Shown piece after piece: positions 44,715-54,976 of a stretch of 64,000 nt of DNA. Source of the stretch: Rhodanobacteraceae bacterium (GTDB taxonomy: Bacteria > Pseudomonadota > Gammaproteobacteria > Xanthomonadales > Rhodanobacteraceae). The notes beneath the pieces are model-generated. The model saw only the letters and a list, made by a program, of their open reading frames with translations, made no database searches and was not told where the DNA came from. Each line of letters opens with the position of its first letter. Position 1 is the first letter of the stretch. Location of the stretch: positions 19,705-83,704 of the forward strand of contig JAJPHA010000026.1 of assembly GCA_021325475.1 (NCBI GenBank), read 5' to 3'. The position numbers and the translations under genes are program-made.

Positions 44715-45410
44715 ATGCGCCCCCGTCACCGCGAAACTCACGTCACCCACCGCATCGCCTGGCTGCGCGCCGCCGTGCTCGGCGCCAACGATGGCATCGT
44801 CTCCACCGCCTCCCTGATCGTCGGCGTCGCCGCCGCCGGCGGCACGCACACCGCCGTGCTCACCGCGGCGCTCGCCGGGCTCACCGCCGGGGCGATGTCG
44901 ATGGCGGCCGGCGAATACGTCTCGGTGAGTTCGCAGGCGGACATGGAGCAGGCCGCCACCGAAACCGAGAAGCGCGAACTCGCCACCGAACCGGCGAGCG
45001 AACACGCCGAGCTCGCCAACATCTACGTCCAGCGCGGCCTCACCCCCGATCTCGCCCGCCAGGTGGCCGAGCAATTGATGTCGCACGACGCGCTCGATGC
45101 GCATCTGCGCGACGAACTCGGCATCCACCAGACCACCCGGGCGCGGCCGATCCAGGCCGCGCTCACCTCGGCGCTGACCTACACCGCCGGCGCGCTGCTG
45201 CCGCTCCTCGCCGCGATCGCGCTGCCGCCCGCGCAGCTCGTCGTCGGCATTCCCCTGGTGTCGCTCCTCGTGCTCGCCGCGCTCGGCGCGCTCGCCGCGC
45301 GCACCGGCGGCGCCAGCGCCGGCGTCGGCGCGCTGCGCGTGCTGGTCTGGGGCGCGTTCGCCATGGGCGTCACCGCCGGCATCGGCCGATGGTTCGGGGC
45401 GATCGTCTGA
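44715..45410 (+). CDS. VIT1/CCC1-family iron/manganese transporter
   Basis: A 231-residue membrane protein. The family start LRAAVLGANDGIVSTASLIVGVAAAGG and the following AGLTAGAMSMAAGEYVSVSSQ are the metal-translocating helices 1-2. A cytoplasmic helical metal-binding domain with repeated Glu (EQAATETEKRELATEPASEHAEL) follows, then three hydrophobic helices. Relatives move Fe(II) or Mn(II) out of the cytoplasm or into stores. It starts 4 bases after xseA, so it is probably co-transcribed. A tie with the iron-rich electron-transfer cluster 4 kb upstream is possible but unproven. Confidence 0.9.
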   Translation: MRPRHRETHVTHRIAWLRAAVLGANDGIVSTASLIVGVAAAGGTHTAVLTAALAGLTAGAMSMAAGEYVSVSSQADMEQAATETEKRELATEPASEHAELANIYVQRGLTPDLARQVAEQLMSHDALDAHLRDELGIHQTTRARPIQAALTSALTYTAGALLPLLAAIALPPAQLVVGIPLVSLLVLAALGALAARTGGASAGVGALRVLVWGAFAMGVTAGIGRWFGAIV

Positions 45411-45413
45411 GCG

Positions 45414-47084
45414 TCAGTCGAAGCCGTTGCCGAAAATCTGGTCGGACTCGTAGGCGCCGACGTCGCACGCGCCATAGGTGTTGGTCTTGCGCGGGTCGTC
45501 GTGGCAGCGCGGCGTCAGTACCAGATCGCGGTAGGCCGGCGGGTGGGCGCTGGCATCGCAGTAGTCGTTCAGCGTCGACTCGCTGCGCAGCCGGTAATCG
45601 CCTGCCACCGAGTTGTTGAAGCCCGGCGCGGAAGTCTCGAGCAGACGCGTATGCGTGCCGAAGGGATCCGGCGGAGCGCCGCCGGTGCGGACCACGCAGT
45701 CGTCGGTGTAGGCGGCGTAGGCGGTGATCGGATACGCCGAATCGTAGAACGCCGTGCTGTAGATCGACAGTTGGGTTCCCCCTGCGGCGACGATGTCCTC
45801 GGCGGGATGTTCCAGGCCATTCGACCCCAGCTCCTGGTTGCCGGCGAATGTCGAGTACGCGATCTTGAGCCGCGGAGCATTGCTGCTGAAATTGGCGTGC
45901 ATCAGCACGCCGGCGGCGGTCGTGTCATAGCTCTGGTTGGCCGTGACGAGCAGGCCCTCCAGGTTGGCGATGGTGCCGTCGTCCATATACAGAGCGCTGC
46001 CGTCCTGCGCCGAATTGCCGCGAACGAGGGTCTGCGCGATCTCGACCCACGCACCGGACGATGCCATCACCGCGCCGCCCTTCGTGCCGGCGACCGAGCC
46101 GACCGTGTTGTTGCTGAGACGCGAGCATTCGAGCCAGGCGGGACACTGGTAGTCGGGCGAGCCGGAAAAGGCGTAGTCGCGCGCCAGCGACGCATAGGCG
46201 CCTTGCGTCAGGGCGAGACCGCCGCCCGATTGGCCGGCCGCATTCGCGTCGAGGATCAGTTCCCACGCGTACATGCGCGCCGACGCGGTGGCGAGGAACA
46301 TGCCGCCGCCGCTCACCGCGGCGGTATTGCCGCTGATGCTGACGCCGGTCACGTCGTGGCGCGCCGGCTGTTGGCCCGGATTGCCGATCGTGATCAAACC
46401 GTCGAATGCCGCCACGCCGCCGCCGGAGCCTTGCGTGCCGTTGTTCGCGATGCTCACATCGTCCGCCACGATGTTCAACGCGCCGCCGTTGAGGAACACG
46501 CCGCCGCCATCGTTCTGGGCGACGTTGTTGCGAATGCGCACGCCCGGATCGAGCTGGACGGTCGGCGTCGGCGAGTTGCTCTGGATGCAGATGCCGCCGC
46601 CGACGCGCGCGTTGTTGTTCTCGATGATGGTGTCCGCGATCGTGACGAACGCACCGCCGGACACGAACGCACCGCCACCATCGGAACCGCCGCCCGAGCC
46701 GGCGTAGCCGCCGCCGTGAATCCGCAGGCCGCGCAGCGTGACCGCGGTGCTCGAACTCGCCGAAGGCCGGATGGACACAACCGGATCAAAACCGTCGCCG
46801 GACAGATCGGCCGGCGCGTCGGCGCCGAGGCTGGCGCAGGTGGTGAACCCGCCCTGGATCAGCAGCGACTTGTCGCCGATCACCGCCGCGACATTGGTGT
46901 AGGCGATGCTGTTGGTGACCAGGATGGTATCGAGCTGCGGCCCGTTCGCGGTCGCCGCGTCGATCGCCTCCTGGAGCGTGGCGTAATCGCACGTGTCGCG
47001 TTGGGTGTCGCCGACGTAGTACACGGCGGCGTGCGCGGTGCTGCCGAGCAGCCCGCCGAAAGCCACGACGAGAAGGGAGCGCAT
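45414..47084 (-). CDS. secreted parallel beta-helix protein
   Basis: A 556-residue exported protein with an 18-19-residue signal peptide (GGLLGSTAHA). The body is a right-handed beta-helix: repeated GGG turns (AGSGGGSDGGGAFVSGG, NDGGGVFLNGGALNIV, GSGGGVAAF, VSGGGMFLATA, QSGGGLALTQG, GTKGGAVMAS) with Asn ladders (IENNNARVGGG, RIRNNVAQN, LSNNT). It resembles polymorphic-membrane-protein/adhesin-like repeats, with no autotransporter barrel. The C terminus is DQIFGNGFD, a short motif seen at the end of many exported Xanthomonadales proteins. A GGAG ribosome site precedes the start. Substrate or target unknown. Confidence 0.8.
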   Translation of the reverse strand: MRSLLVVAFGGLLGSTAHAAVYYVGDTQRDTCDYATLQEAIDAATANGPQLDTILVTNSIAYTNVAAVIGDKSLLIQGGFTTCASLGADAPADLSGDGFDPVVSIRPSASSSTAVTLRGLRIHGGGYAGSGGGSDGGGAFVSGGAFVTIADTIIENNNARVGGGICIQSNSPTPTVQLDPGVRIRNNVAQNDGGGVFLNGGALNIVADDVSIANNGTQGSGGGVAAFDGLITIGNPGQQPARHDVTGVSISGNTAAVSGGGMFLATASARMYAWELILDANAAGQSGGGLALTQGAYASLARDYAFSGSPDYQCPAWLECSRLSNNTVGSVAGTKGGAVMASSGAWVEIAQTLVRGNSAQDGSALYMDDGTIANLEGLLVTANQSYDTTAAGVLMHANFSSNAPRLKIAYSTFAGNQELGSNGLEHPAEDIVAAGGTQLSIYSTAFYDSAYPITAYAAYTDDCVVRTGGAPPDPFGTHTRLLETSAPGFNNSVAGDYRLRSESTLNDYCDASAHPPAYRDLVLTPRCHDDPRKTNTYGACDVGAYESDQIFGNGFD

Positions 47085-47176
47085 GGACGTTCTCCAGCGG
47101 GCAGGGAGGTCCCGCCTTGATCCGAACTACATACTTCGGCTCCTGCGGCCATCATACGCCGAATCGCGCAACAGAT

Positions 47177-47205
47177 TTGACGCTGCCCGCCGCGCCGCCC
47201 ACAAT
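47177..47205 (+). promoter_or_regulatory. putative sigma-70 promoter of the acetolactate synthase gene
   Basis: TTGACG (47177-47182), a 17-base spacer, CACAAT (47200-47205). Five of six and four of six bases match the vegetative consensus. The leader would be about 25 bases to the ATG at 47236. Confidence 0.6.
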
Positions 47206-47235
47206 CGGGCTCCACGCGCGTGGGGAGACGCCGAC

Positions 47236-48876
<1,641 letters not shown>

Positions 48877-48903
48877 GCCACGGCGTCTCCGCGCCGACGG
48901 CCG

Positions 48904-50373
48904 CTACGCCGCCTTGCCGTAGCGCGTCAGCGTGGCCTCGGCGTCGGCGGCGCGGATGTCGCCTTCCCAGTCCTCCATCAAGGTGATCAAAGTCAACTTT
49001 TCCACTTCGCGCACGAAGCGGCGCACGATCGCGCCCGGATCGGCCACACGCTGGCTGTCGGCGATCAGGCCGAAGTGGACGCGGCCGTTGTAGGAAAGAA
49101 TCGAAAGGCCGATGCCGATGCTGCCGTTCTGCGGCACCCAGAACATGATTTCGCCGACTTCGCTGCCGGCGAGATAAAGCGGCATCTGCGGACCGGGCAC
49201 GTTGGTCGCCACCGTCGTCGCCTTGCGGCTGAACAGCTCGAGCGCCATGCGTTGCAACGCCAGCGGCGCCATGCCGAGCGCGGCGAGCAGCCCGAAGGTG
49301 AGCGCGGCCTGCTTGGAGCGCTTGAGTTCGCGCATCGCCGCGGCGACGCGCTCCAGACGGCGCAGCGGATTCGCCTCGCCGATCGGCAGATCGAGAAACA
49401 CCAGGCCGAAATGATTGCCGAGCTTTTTCGCGTGTTCGAGCGGACGCAGATTGACCGGCACCGTGGCGCGGATGGTGACGCCATCCACCCGCTCGCCGAC
49501 TGCCAGCAGATAACTGCGCAGCGCGCCGGCGGCGCAGGCGAGCAGGACGTCGTTGACCGTGCAACGCAGGACCTTGCCGATCGCCTTGACCTCCGCGAGC
49601 GGCAGCGGCTCGGCCCAGGCGCAGCGCTTGCGCGTGCCGAGCGGCCCCTTGAGCGGCGTCGGCGGATCGTCGGGCAGCGCCAGCGCATGCGCCAGTTCGC
49701 GCGTGATCTCGCCGCTTTCGCGCGCCAGTTCCGCCACCAGCGCCGGATCGCGCAGCCACTGCCGACCGACGTCGAGCGCCTTCTCGCCGAGACGCACCGC
49801 CGAGGCGAGGCCGGCACGCGCCGGTTGCAGCAGACGCTCGATCACGCCGCCGCCATCGTGCGGCAGCCAGGTGCGGGCGAGTTCGGCGCGCCGGGACGGC
49901 GTCGGCGCGGTATCGGTCAGGGACAGCATGACCTGCACCAGCGCCAGGCCGTCGGCGTAGCAGTGATGGATGCGCGCGACGAGCGCGCTGCCGCCGCGAT
50001 AGTGCTCGACCAGATGAAACTGCCACAGCGGTCGTGCGTGATCGAGCGGGGTCGAGGCGAGCTCGCTGACGAAGCGCTCGAGCGCCCGCTGATCCGCGCG
50101 ACCCGGCAGCTTCGCCGCGCGCACGTGCCAGCGCAAGTCGAGGCGCGGATCGGTCTCCCAATACGCCGCCGCACCGGTGTCCACCGCCTTCTGACGGAAC
50201 CGGCGGAACGCGAGGAAACGCTCGCCGATCAACCGGCGCAGCGCCGCCAGACGCAACGGCGTGGCGAACACGAGCACGCCGGTGATCATCATCCGGTTGG
50301 TCGGACTCTCCATGCGCAGCCAGGCGGTATCGACCTTCGACATCGGCTCGCGCGCGGCGCGGTTCGCGGACAC
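48904..50373 (-). CDS. wax ester synthase / diacylglycerol acyltransferase (WS/DGAT)
   Basis: A 489-residue protein from a GTG at 50373, chosen for its GGGAGAG ribosome site; an ATG at 50343 also fits. The acyltransferase motif HHxxxDG is complete: His136, His137, Asp141, Gly142 in RIHHCYADGLAL. The second conserved block NDVLLACAAGALRSYL and the C-terminal NVPGPQMPLYLAGSEVGEIMFWVPQNGSIGIGLSILSYNG are typical. These enzymes acylate long-chain alcohols or diacylglycerol to form wax esters or triacylglycerol as storage lipid. Substrate preference is unknown. Confidence 0.92.
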   Translation of the reverse strand: MSANRAAREPMSKVDTAWLRMESPTNRMMITGVLVFATPLRLAALRRLIGERFLAFRRFRQKAVDTGAAAYWETDPRLDLRWHVRAAKLPGRADQRALERFVSELASTPLDHARPLWQFHLVEHYRGGSALVARIHHCYADGLALVQVMLSLTDTAPTPSRRAELARTWLPHDGGGVIERLLQPARAGLASAVRLGEKALDVGRQWLRDPALVAELARESGEITRELAHALALPDDPPTPLKGPLGTRKRCAWAEPLPLAEVKAIGKVLRCTVNDVLLACAAGALRSYLLAVGERVDGVTIRATVPVNLRPLEHAKKLGNHFGLVFLDLPIGEANPLRRLERVAAAMRELKRSKQAALTFGLLAALGMAPLALQRMALELFSRKATTVATNVPGPQMPLYLAGSEVGEIMFWVPQNGSIGIGLSILSYNGRVHFGLIADSQRVADPGAIVRRFVREVEKLTLITLMEDWEGDIRAADAEATLTRYGKAA

Positions 50374-50483
50374 GTCGCTCTCCCGTTTCGTTCGTGGGTG
50401 TAGCATCATCGTTGCACGGAAAAAACGCAATGCCACGGCCCGATCCGAGTCGCCACGCCGCGGCACCTACCTGGGGAGACGGC

Positions 50484-51674
50484 ATGGATCACGGCAGCGA
50501 AATCCTGCAGAGCCTCTTCGTCGTGTTCGTCGCCGCGCAGATCGGCGCCGAGATCGCCCAGCGCCTGAAGCTGCCGGGCGTGGTCGGCGAAATCGCGGCC
50601 GGCTGCGTGGTCGGCCCGTCGGTGCTCGGCTGGGTGCACGCCGCCGAGGCGCTCGACGTGCTCGCCGAGATCGGCGTGGTGCTGCTGCTGTTCTCGGTCG
50701 GGCTGGAAACGAAGCTCGACGAAATGAAACGGGTCGGCAAGAGCGCGTTGCTCGTCGGCGTGCTCGGCGTCGTCGTGCCGTTCGTGCTCGGCAGCCTGTG
50801 GGCGCACGGCGCCGGTTACGCCTGGGCGCAATCGCTGTTCGTCGCCGCCGCATTCGTGGCGACTTCGGCCGGCATCACCGCACGCGTGCTGCAGGAACTC
50901 GGCGCCTTGCAGCGCGAGGAAAGCCGCGTGATCCTCGGCGCGGCGGTGATCGACGACATCCTCGCCATGCTGCTGCTCGGCATCGTCACCGCCCTGCAAT
51001 CCGGCGAGGCGCTGCGCATCGGCCATCTCGCCGTGATCCTCGCCGAGGCGGTGGGTTTCGTCGTCGTCATCGGCCTCGTCGGCACGCGCGTCATGCGCCG
51101 TTCCTCGCGCTGGCTGGAGGCGCCGATCCATCCGCTGTCGCCGTTGACGATCGTGCTCGCGCTCTGTCTCGGGCTCGCGTTCCTGTCCACCCAGTTCGGC
51201 CTGGCCGCGATCATCGGCGCCTTCCTCGCCGGCATGATCGCCTCCGAGACCGCGCAACGCGAGACGCTGGAGCACCAGACCCAACCGCTGCTCGCGCTGA
51301 TGACGCCGTTCTTCTTCGTCGTCACTGGCAGCAAGGTCGAACTCGCGCAATTGGCGGATGCGAGCGCGCTCGTTGCGCTCGCGATCGTGACCGCGATCGC
51401 GGTGGCATCCAAGCTCGCCGGCGGCTTTCTCGGCGCGCTCGCGCTCGGTCGCCGCGGCGCGCTGATCGTGGGTGTGGGCATGGTGCCGCGCGGCGAGGTC
51501 GGCGTGGTCGTCGCCAGCCTCGGCCTCGCCGCGGGCGTGTTCTCGCCGCGCGTCTATGCGCTGATCGTGGCGATGTCGCTCGCCACCGCGATGCTCACGC
51601 CACCGCTGCTGGCGCGGCTGTTGCGCGAGCCGCCAGCCAACGACACGCGCGCCGGCTCCGATCCCGCTTCCTAG
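50484..51674 (+). CDS. Kef/NhaP-like monovalent cation:proton antiporter (CPA2), without RCK domain
   Basis: A 396-residue membrane protein with about 11-12 hydrophobic helices. The start follows GGGGAG. Family signatures are GEIAAGCVVGPSVLGW, VLLLFSVGLETKLDEM, FVATSAGITARVLQEL, AVIDDILAMLLLGIV and GMVPRGEVGVVVASLGL. It lacks the C-terminal TrkA-N (RCK) domain of KefB/KefC, so it resembles the shorter Na+/H+ exchanger-like members. Its stop TAG shares the palindrome CTAG with the stop of the convergent photolyase gene. Confidence 0.92.
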   Translation: MDHGSEILQSLFVVFVAAQIGAEIAQRLKLPGVVGEIAAGCVVGPSVLGWVHAAEALDVLAEIGVVLLLFSVGLETKLDEMKRVGKSALLVGVLGVVVPFVLGSLWAHGAGYAWAQSLFVAAAFVATSAGITARVLQELGALQREESRVILGAAVIDDILAMLLLGIVTALQSGEALRIGHLAVILAEAVGFVVVIGLVGTRVMRRSSRWLEAPIHPLSPLTIVLALCLGLAFLSTQFGLAAIIGAFLAGMIASETAQRETLEHQTQPLLALMTPFFFVVTGSKVELAQLADASALVALAIVTAIAVASKLAGGFLGALALGRRGALIVGVGMVPRGEVGVVVASLGLAAGVFSPRVYALIVAMSLATAMLTPPLLARLLREPPANDTRAGSDPAS

Positions 51675-53086
51675 CCTGACCGAGGCAGGTGTCGGTAGGC
51701 GGCCAGCGCCGCGACGCGCGTGGCCCGGAGGTCCACCATCGGTGCGGGATAGGCGAGCCGATGCGCGCCGGCGAACTCCCAGGGTCGGTGGATCGCGGCG
51801 GCAGGCACCTTGGCGAGTTCGGGAACCCAGCGTCGGACGTAGGCGCCTGCGGGATCGAAGCGCTCGCCCTGCGTCACCGGATTGAAGATGCGGAAGTACG
51901 GCGCGGCATCGACTCCGCAGCCTGCGGTCCACTGCCAGCCCTGGCTGTTGTTGGCGAGATCGGCATCGACCAGCGTATCCCAGAACCAGCGCGCGCCGTG
52001 GCGCCAGTGTTGGCGCAGATTCTTGGTCAGGAAGCTCGCCACGAGCATGCGCACGCGATTGTGCATCCAGCCGCTCGCCCAGAGCTGGCGCATGCCGGCA
52101 TCGACGATCGGAATTCCGGTTTCACCGAGCTGCCAGCGGCGCAGCGCCAGGGCGTCCTCGTTCGCCCACGCGAACCCATCGAAACGCCGATCGAGATTGC
52201 GCTCGGGCAAGTGTGGAAAGTGGTGCAGCAAGTGGTGTGAGAATTCGCGCCAGCCGAGTTCGCGGAGATACGCCTCGACCGTGTTGCGTTCGTGCACGTC
52301 GTCACGCACGTCCGACAATAGCCGCCAGACGATCTGGCGCGGTCCGATCTCGCCGAAGTGGAGATGCGGCGACAACGCCGAGGTGCCGTCGCGATCGGGG
52401 CGATCGCGATCGACGCGGTAGTCGCCGAGCGCGCGATCACGGAAGCGCTGCAATGCCGCGTGGGCGCCGGCCTCGCCCGGTTGCCAGACGGCGGCGAAGC
52501 CGCGATCCCAGCGCACCGAAGGCAGCAAGCCGAGGTCGCGCAACGCGACGTTGCCGGGCAGCGCCGGTGCGACGATCCGCCGCGGCGCGGGCAGCGGCGG
52601 CCGCGGCTGCAGATTCGCCCGCAAACGTCGCCAGAACGGGGTGAACACCCGGTACGGCCCGCCCTGTCCCGATTGCAGGTCCGACGGTTCGGCCAGCAGG
52701 TTTGCATTGAAGTTGTGCACTTCGATGGCGCGCGCACGCAGCACTCGCCGCAGGGCCGCATCGCGTGCCATCAATGCCGGTTCGTGGAGCGTGTTCCAGT
52801 AGACCGCGCGCGCTCCGCTTGCCGCGATCAGACGCTCCAGCGCCGCCGCGGTCGGTCCGCGTGCGACGAACAAGCACGCACCGCGCCGACGCAGGTCCGC
52901 GTCCAGCGCCTGTAGCGAATGATGCAACCACCAGTTGCTGGCCGCGCCCGGCTGCCACGGCGCCTCCTCGTCCGGCGCGTGGAGGTACACGCAGACGATG
53001 CGCGCGTGCGCGCGCCAGGCCGCGTGGAGCGCCGGGTTGTCCTCGAGCCGCAGATCGCGCCGGAACCAGACGATGGCCGTGGTCAT
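51671..53086 (-). CDS. phrB: deoxyribodipyrimidine photolyase (CPD class I)
   Basis: A 471-residue flavoprotein that repairs cyclobutane pyrimidine dimers with light. The N-terminal antenna domain starts TAIVWFRRDLRLEDNPALHAA. The FAD domain shows SALSPHLHFGEIGPRQIVW, ELGWREFSHHLLHHFP, FDGFAWANEDALALRRWQLGETGIPIVDAGMRQLWASGWMHNRVRM and WFWDTLVDADLANNSQGWQWTAGCGVDAAPYFRIFNP. All core FAD- and DNA-binding segments are present and the length is normal. It overlaps the antiporter gene end-to-end by four bases. Confidence 0.96.
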   Translation of the reverse strand: MTTAIVWFRRDLRLEDNPALHAAWRAHARIVCVYLHAPDEEAPWQPGAASNWWLHHSLQALDADLRRRGACLFVARGPTAAALERLIAASGARAVYWNTLHEPALMARDAALRRVLRARAIEVHNFNANLLAEPSDLQSGQGGPYRVFTPFWRRLRANLQPRPPLPAPRRIVAPALPGNVALRDLGLLPSVRWDRGFAAVWQPGEAGAHAALQRFRDRALGDYRVDRDRPDRDGTSALSPHLHFGEIGPRQIVWRLLSDVRDDVHERNTVEAYLRELGWREFSHHLLHHFPHLPERNLDRRFDGFAWANEDALALRRWQLGETGIPIVDAGMRQLWASGWMHNRVRMLVASFLTKNLRQHWRHGARWFWDTLVDADLANNSQGWQWTAGCGVDAAPYFRIFNPVTQGERFDPAGAYVRRWVPELAKVPAAAIHRPWEFAGAHRLAYPAPMVDLRATRVAALAAYRHLPRSG

Positions 53087-53179
53087 CCGGCGAAATGAAC
53101 CGGATCGCCCGTCGAGGCGCGGTGAAGACAGCCGGCGCGTGACGATGGATCGGATCGTCGCCGCGTCGCCCGGGCGCCG

Positions 53180-53812
53180 TCACGCCGCAACGCGAACCGG
53201 CGTGACGCGCTTGAGCGCCACGAACAACGCGCCGAGCGCGACGAAGCCGGCGAGCATCGCCGCCGCGTTGACGAACACCTGCGCATAACCGAGGTGCGCG
53301 ACGTCGAGGAACGGGTACGGATAGAACCGGGTGAACGCGCCGCGCAGCAGCACGTAGCCGAAGTAACCGATCGGATACAGGCACCAGTAACCGAGGACGC
53401 GCCAGTGCAACGCACCGCGCGGCACGTGCAGCCACCAGTGGACGAGGAACAGCGCCGGCGCGGCGTCGTGCAGCAACGCGTCGGCCAGTGCCTGCCAGCC
53501 CTGCGGATGCCAGAGCTGGCGCAACAGCGCGTGATAGACGATGCCGACCACGGCGAGGTAGACCGCCACGCCGCTGATCACGCCGGGTCGCGCGAAGCAC
53601 CGGCCCGGCGCCGAGCGCGGTGCGAGCAGCGGCATGCTCAGGGTCAGCGCGGCGAGCAGATTGGTGAGCACGGTGAAGAATGCGAAATACATCCACACGC
53701 CGTGCAGCACGTCGCCGTGATGGGCGAGCGACCAGCGCACCGACAGCAGCAATTGCAAACCGAGCGCGAACCAGATCACCAGGGCAAGTGCTGCCGCGAA
53801 AATCGTCTTCAT
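53180..53812 (-). CDS. Pr6Pr-like integral membrane protein
   Basis: A 210-residue protein with six or so hydrophobic helices. The start MKTIFAAALALVIWFALGLQLLLS, the segment FFTVLTNLLAALTLSMPLL, a Tyr-His pair in GIVYHALLRQLW, and the GYWCLYPIGYFGYVLLRGAFTRFYPYPFLDVAHLGY region match the Pr6Pr/FAR-17a-like family. The function is unknown. The ATG at 53812 was chosen because the upstream frame adds an unlikely hydrophilic stretch. It stands alone between photolyase and the formate dehydrogenase operon; 79 bases separate it from fdsD. Confidence 0.78.
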   Translation of the reverse strand: MKTIFAAALALVIWFALGLQLLLSVRWSLAHHGDVLHGVWMYFAFFTVLTNLLAALTLSMPLLAPRSAPGRCFARPGVISGVAVYLAVVGIVYHALLRQLWHPQGWQALADALLHDAAPALFLVHWWLHVPRGALHWRVLGYWCLYPIGYFGYVLLRGAFTRFYPYPFLDVAHLGYAQVFVNAAAMLAGFVALGALFVALKRVTPVRVAA

Positions 53813-53891
53813 TGCTTCGCCGTGTCGGAAATCTGCCGACCGGCGATTGTAGCCGGAACGCGCCCGCGCGGACGCAGCGGCCACGATTTCG

Positions 53892-54122
53892 TCAGGCGCC
53901 GCTTTCGAGCTCGGCCAGACGCCGCACCGCCGCGTGGGCGAGTTCGCTCAAGCCGTCGGCGCCGTGCGCGCGCACGTGCGCGACGAGCGTGCGGCGCATG
54001 CGCGGCGCCCAGAAGCGCCGGAAGTGATTGACCACGCCATCGATCGCGACTGCACGCTCCGGTTCGGCGGCGAAGAAATCGGCGATGTCGTTCGCCATGT
54101 CGATCAGGCGCTGCGCGTTCAC
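53892..54122 (-). CDS. fdsD: formate dehydrogenase delta subunit FdsD
   Basis: A 76-residue protein from a GTG that overlaps the fdhD stop (GTGA). The N terminus NAQRLIDMANDIADFFAAEP and VNHFRRFWAPRMRRTLVAHV are typical FdsD. This small subunit is needed for activity of FdsABG-type formate dehydrogenases, probably in cofactor insertion. It is the last gene of the operon. Confidence 0.92.
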   Translation of the reverse strand: MNAQRLIDMANDIADFFAAEPERAVAIDGVVNHFRRFWAPRMRRTLVAHVRAHGADGLSELAHAAVRRLAELESGA

Positions 54123-54976
54123 GCCGTCGCCCCCTGCCTCGGCGCGCCATGGATGCGCGCGGCGTGGGTATAGATCGAATGGCCTTGCGGCCGGGCGAAG
54201 GCGATCAGGGTCAGATTCGCCTCCGCGGCCAGCGCGATCGCGAGCGCGGTCGGCGCCGAGATCGCCGCCAGGATGCCGATGCCGACCGTCGCCGCCTTCA
54301 TCACCATTTCGTAGCTGGCGCGACTGGTGACGAGCAGGAAACCGCGCCGCGGATCGACGCGCGCGCGGGCCATCGCGCCGATCAGTTTGTCGAGCGCGTT
54401 GTGCCGGCCGACGTCCTCGCGCACCAGCGCCACCGCACCGTCCGGCGTGGCCCAGGCCGCGGCATGCGTCGCGCCGGTGGCGACGTTGATCGTCTGCCGC
54501 GCCGCCAGCGCGTCCAGCGCGCGGCGCAGCGCGGCGTCCGCGATCGGCGTGGGCTCGGCCACCGGCGGCGGGTGGCGCACGGCGGCCTCCAGCGTCTGCG
54601 CGCCGCACAGGCCGCAGCCGGTGCGGCCGGTCAATTGCCGGACCCGCGCTGCCAGCGACGCCGCCCGTGCCGCGGGCACGGCGATGCGGAGCTCGATGCC
54701 GCCGAGCGTCGGCGCAATTTCCACTTTTTCGCATTCTGCCGGTGCGCCGACGATCGCTTCGCTGAGCGAGAAACCGAGCGCGAAGTCCTCGAGATCGGCC
54801 GGCGTGGCCAGCATCACCGCGTGCGGGCGGCCGTTGTAGACGAACGCGATCGGCACTTCCTCGGCGACCGCGTCGAGCCGATGCGTGGTCTCGCCGCCGC
54901 GGTGGCGCTCGACGCGGCGCCGCACGGCGCCATCGGGCAGCGCCTCGCCCGCGCGCTCACTTCGGCGCCGTCGCAT
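54119..54976 (-). CDS. fdhD: formate dehydrogenase accessory sulfurtransferase FdhD
   Basis: A 285-residue protein from the ATG at 54976, which lies within the end of fdsA (20-base overlap); a further ATG at 55015 is possible. FdhD carries sulfur from a cysteine desulfurase to the molybdenum cofactor of formate dehydrogenase. The key CxxC is Cys121/Cys124 in RTGCGLCGAQTLE. VREDVGRHNALDKLIG and GFLLVTSRASYEMVMKAATVGI are conserved family blocks. Confidence 0.95.
   Translation of the reverse strand: MRRRRSERAGEALPDGAVRRRVERHRGGETTHRLDAVAEEVPIAFVYNGRPHAVMLATPADLEDFALGFSLSEAIVGAPAECEKVEIAPTLGGIELRIAVPAARAASLAARVRQLTGRTGCGLCGAQTLEAAVRHPPPVAEPTPIADAALRRALDALAARQTINVATGATHAAAWATPDGAVALVREDVGRHNALDKLIGAMARARVDPRRGFLLVTSRASYEMVMKAATVGIGILAAISAPTALAIALAAEANLTLIAFARPQGHSIYTHAARIHGAPRQGATA

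Noticed and set aside
54949..54976. Frameshift or fusion between fdsA and fdhD
   Set aside because: The overlap of about 20 bases is normal for coupled genes, and both proteins have complete ends.
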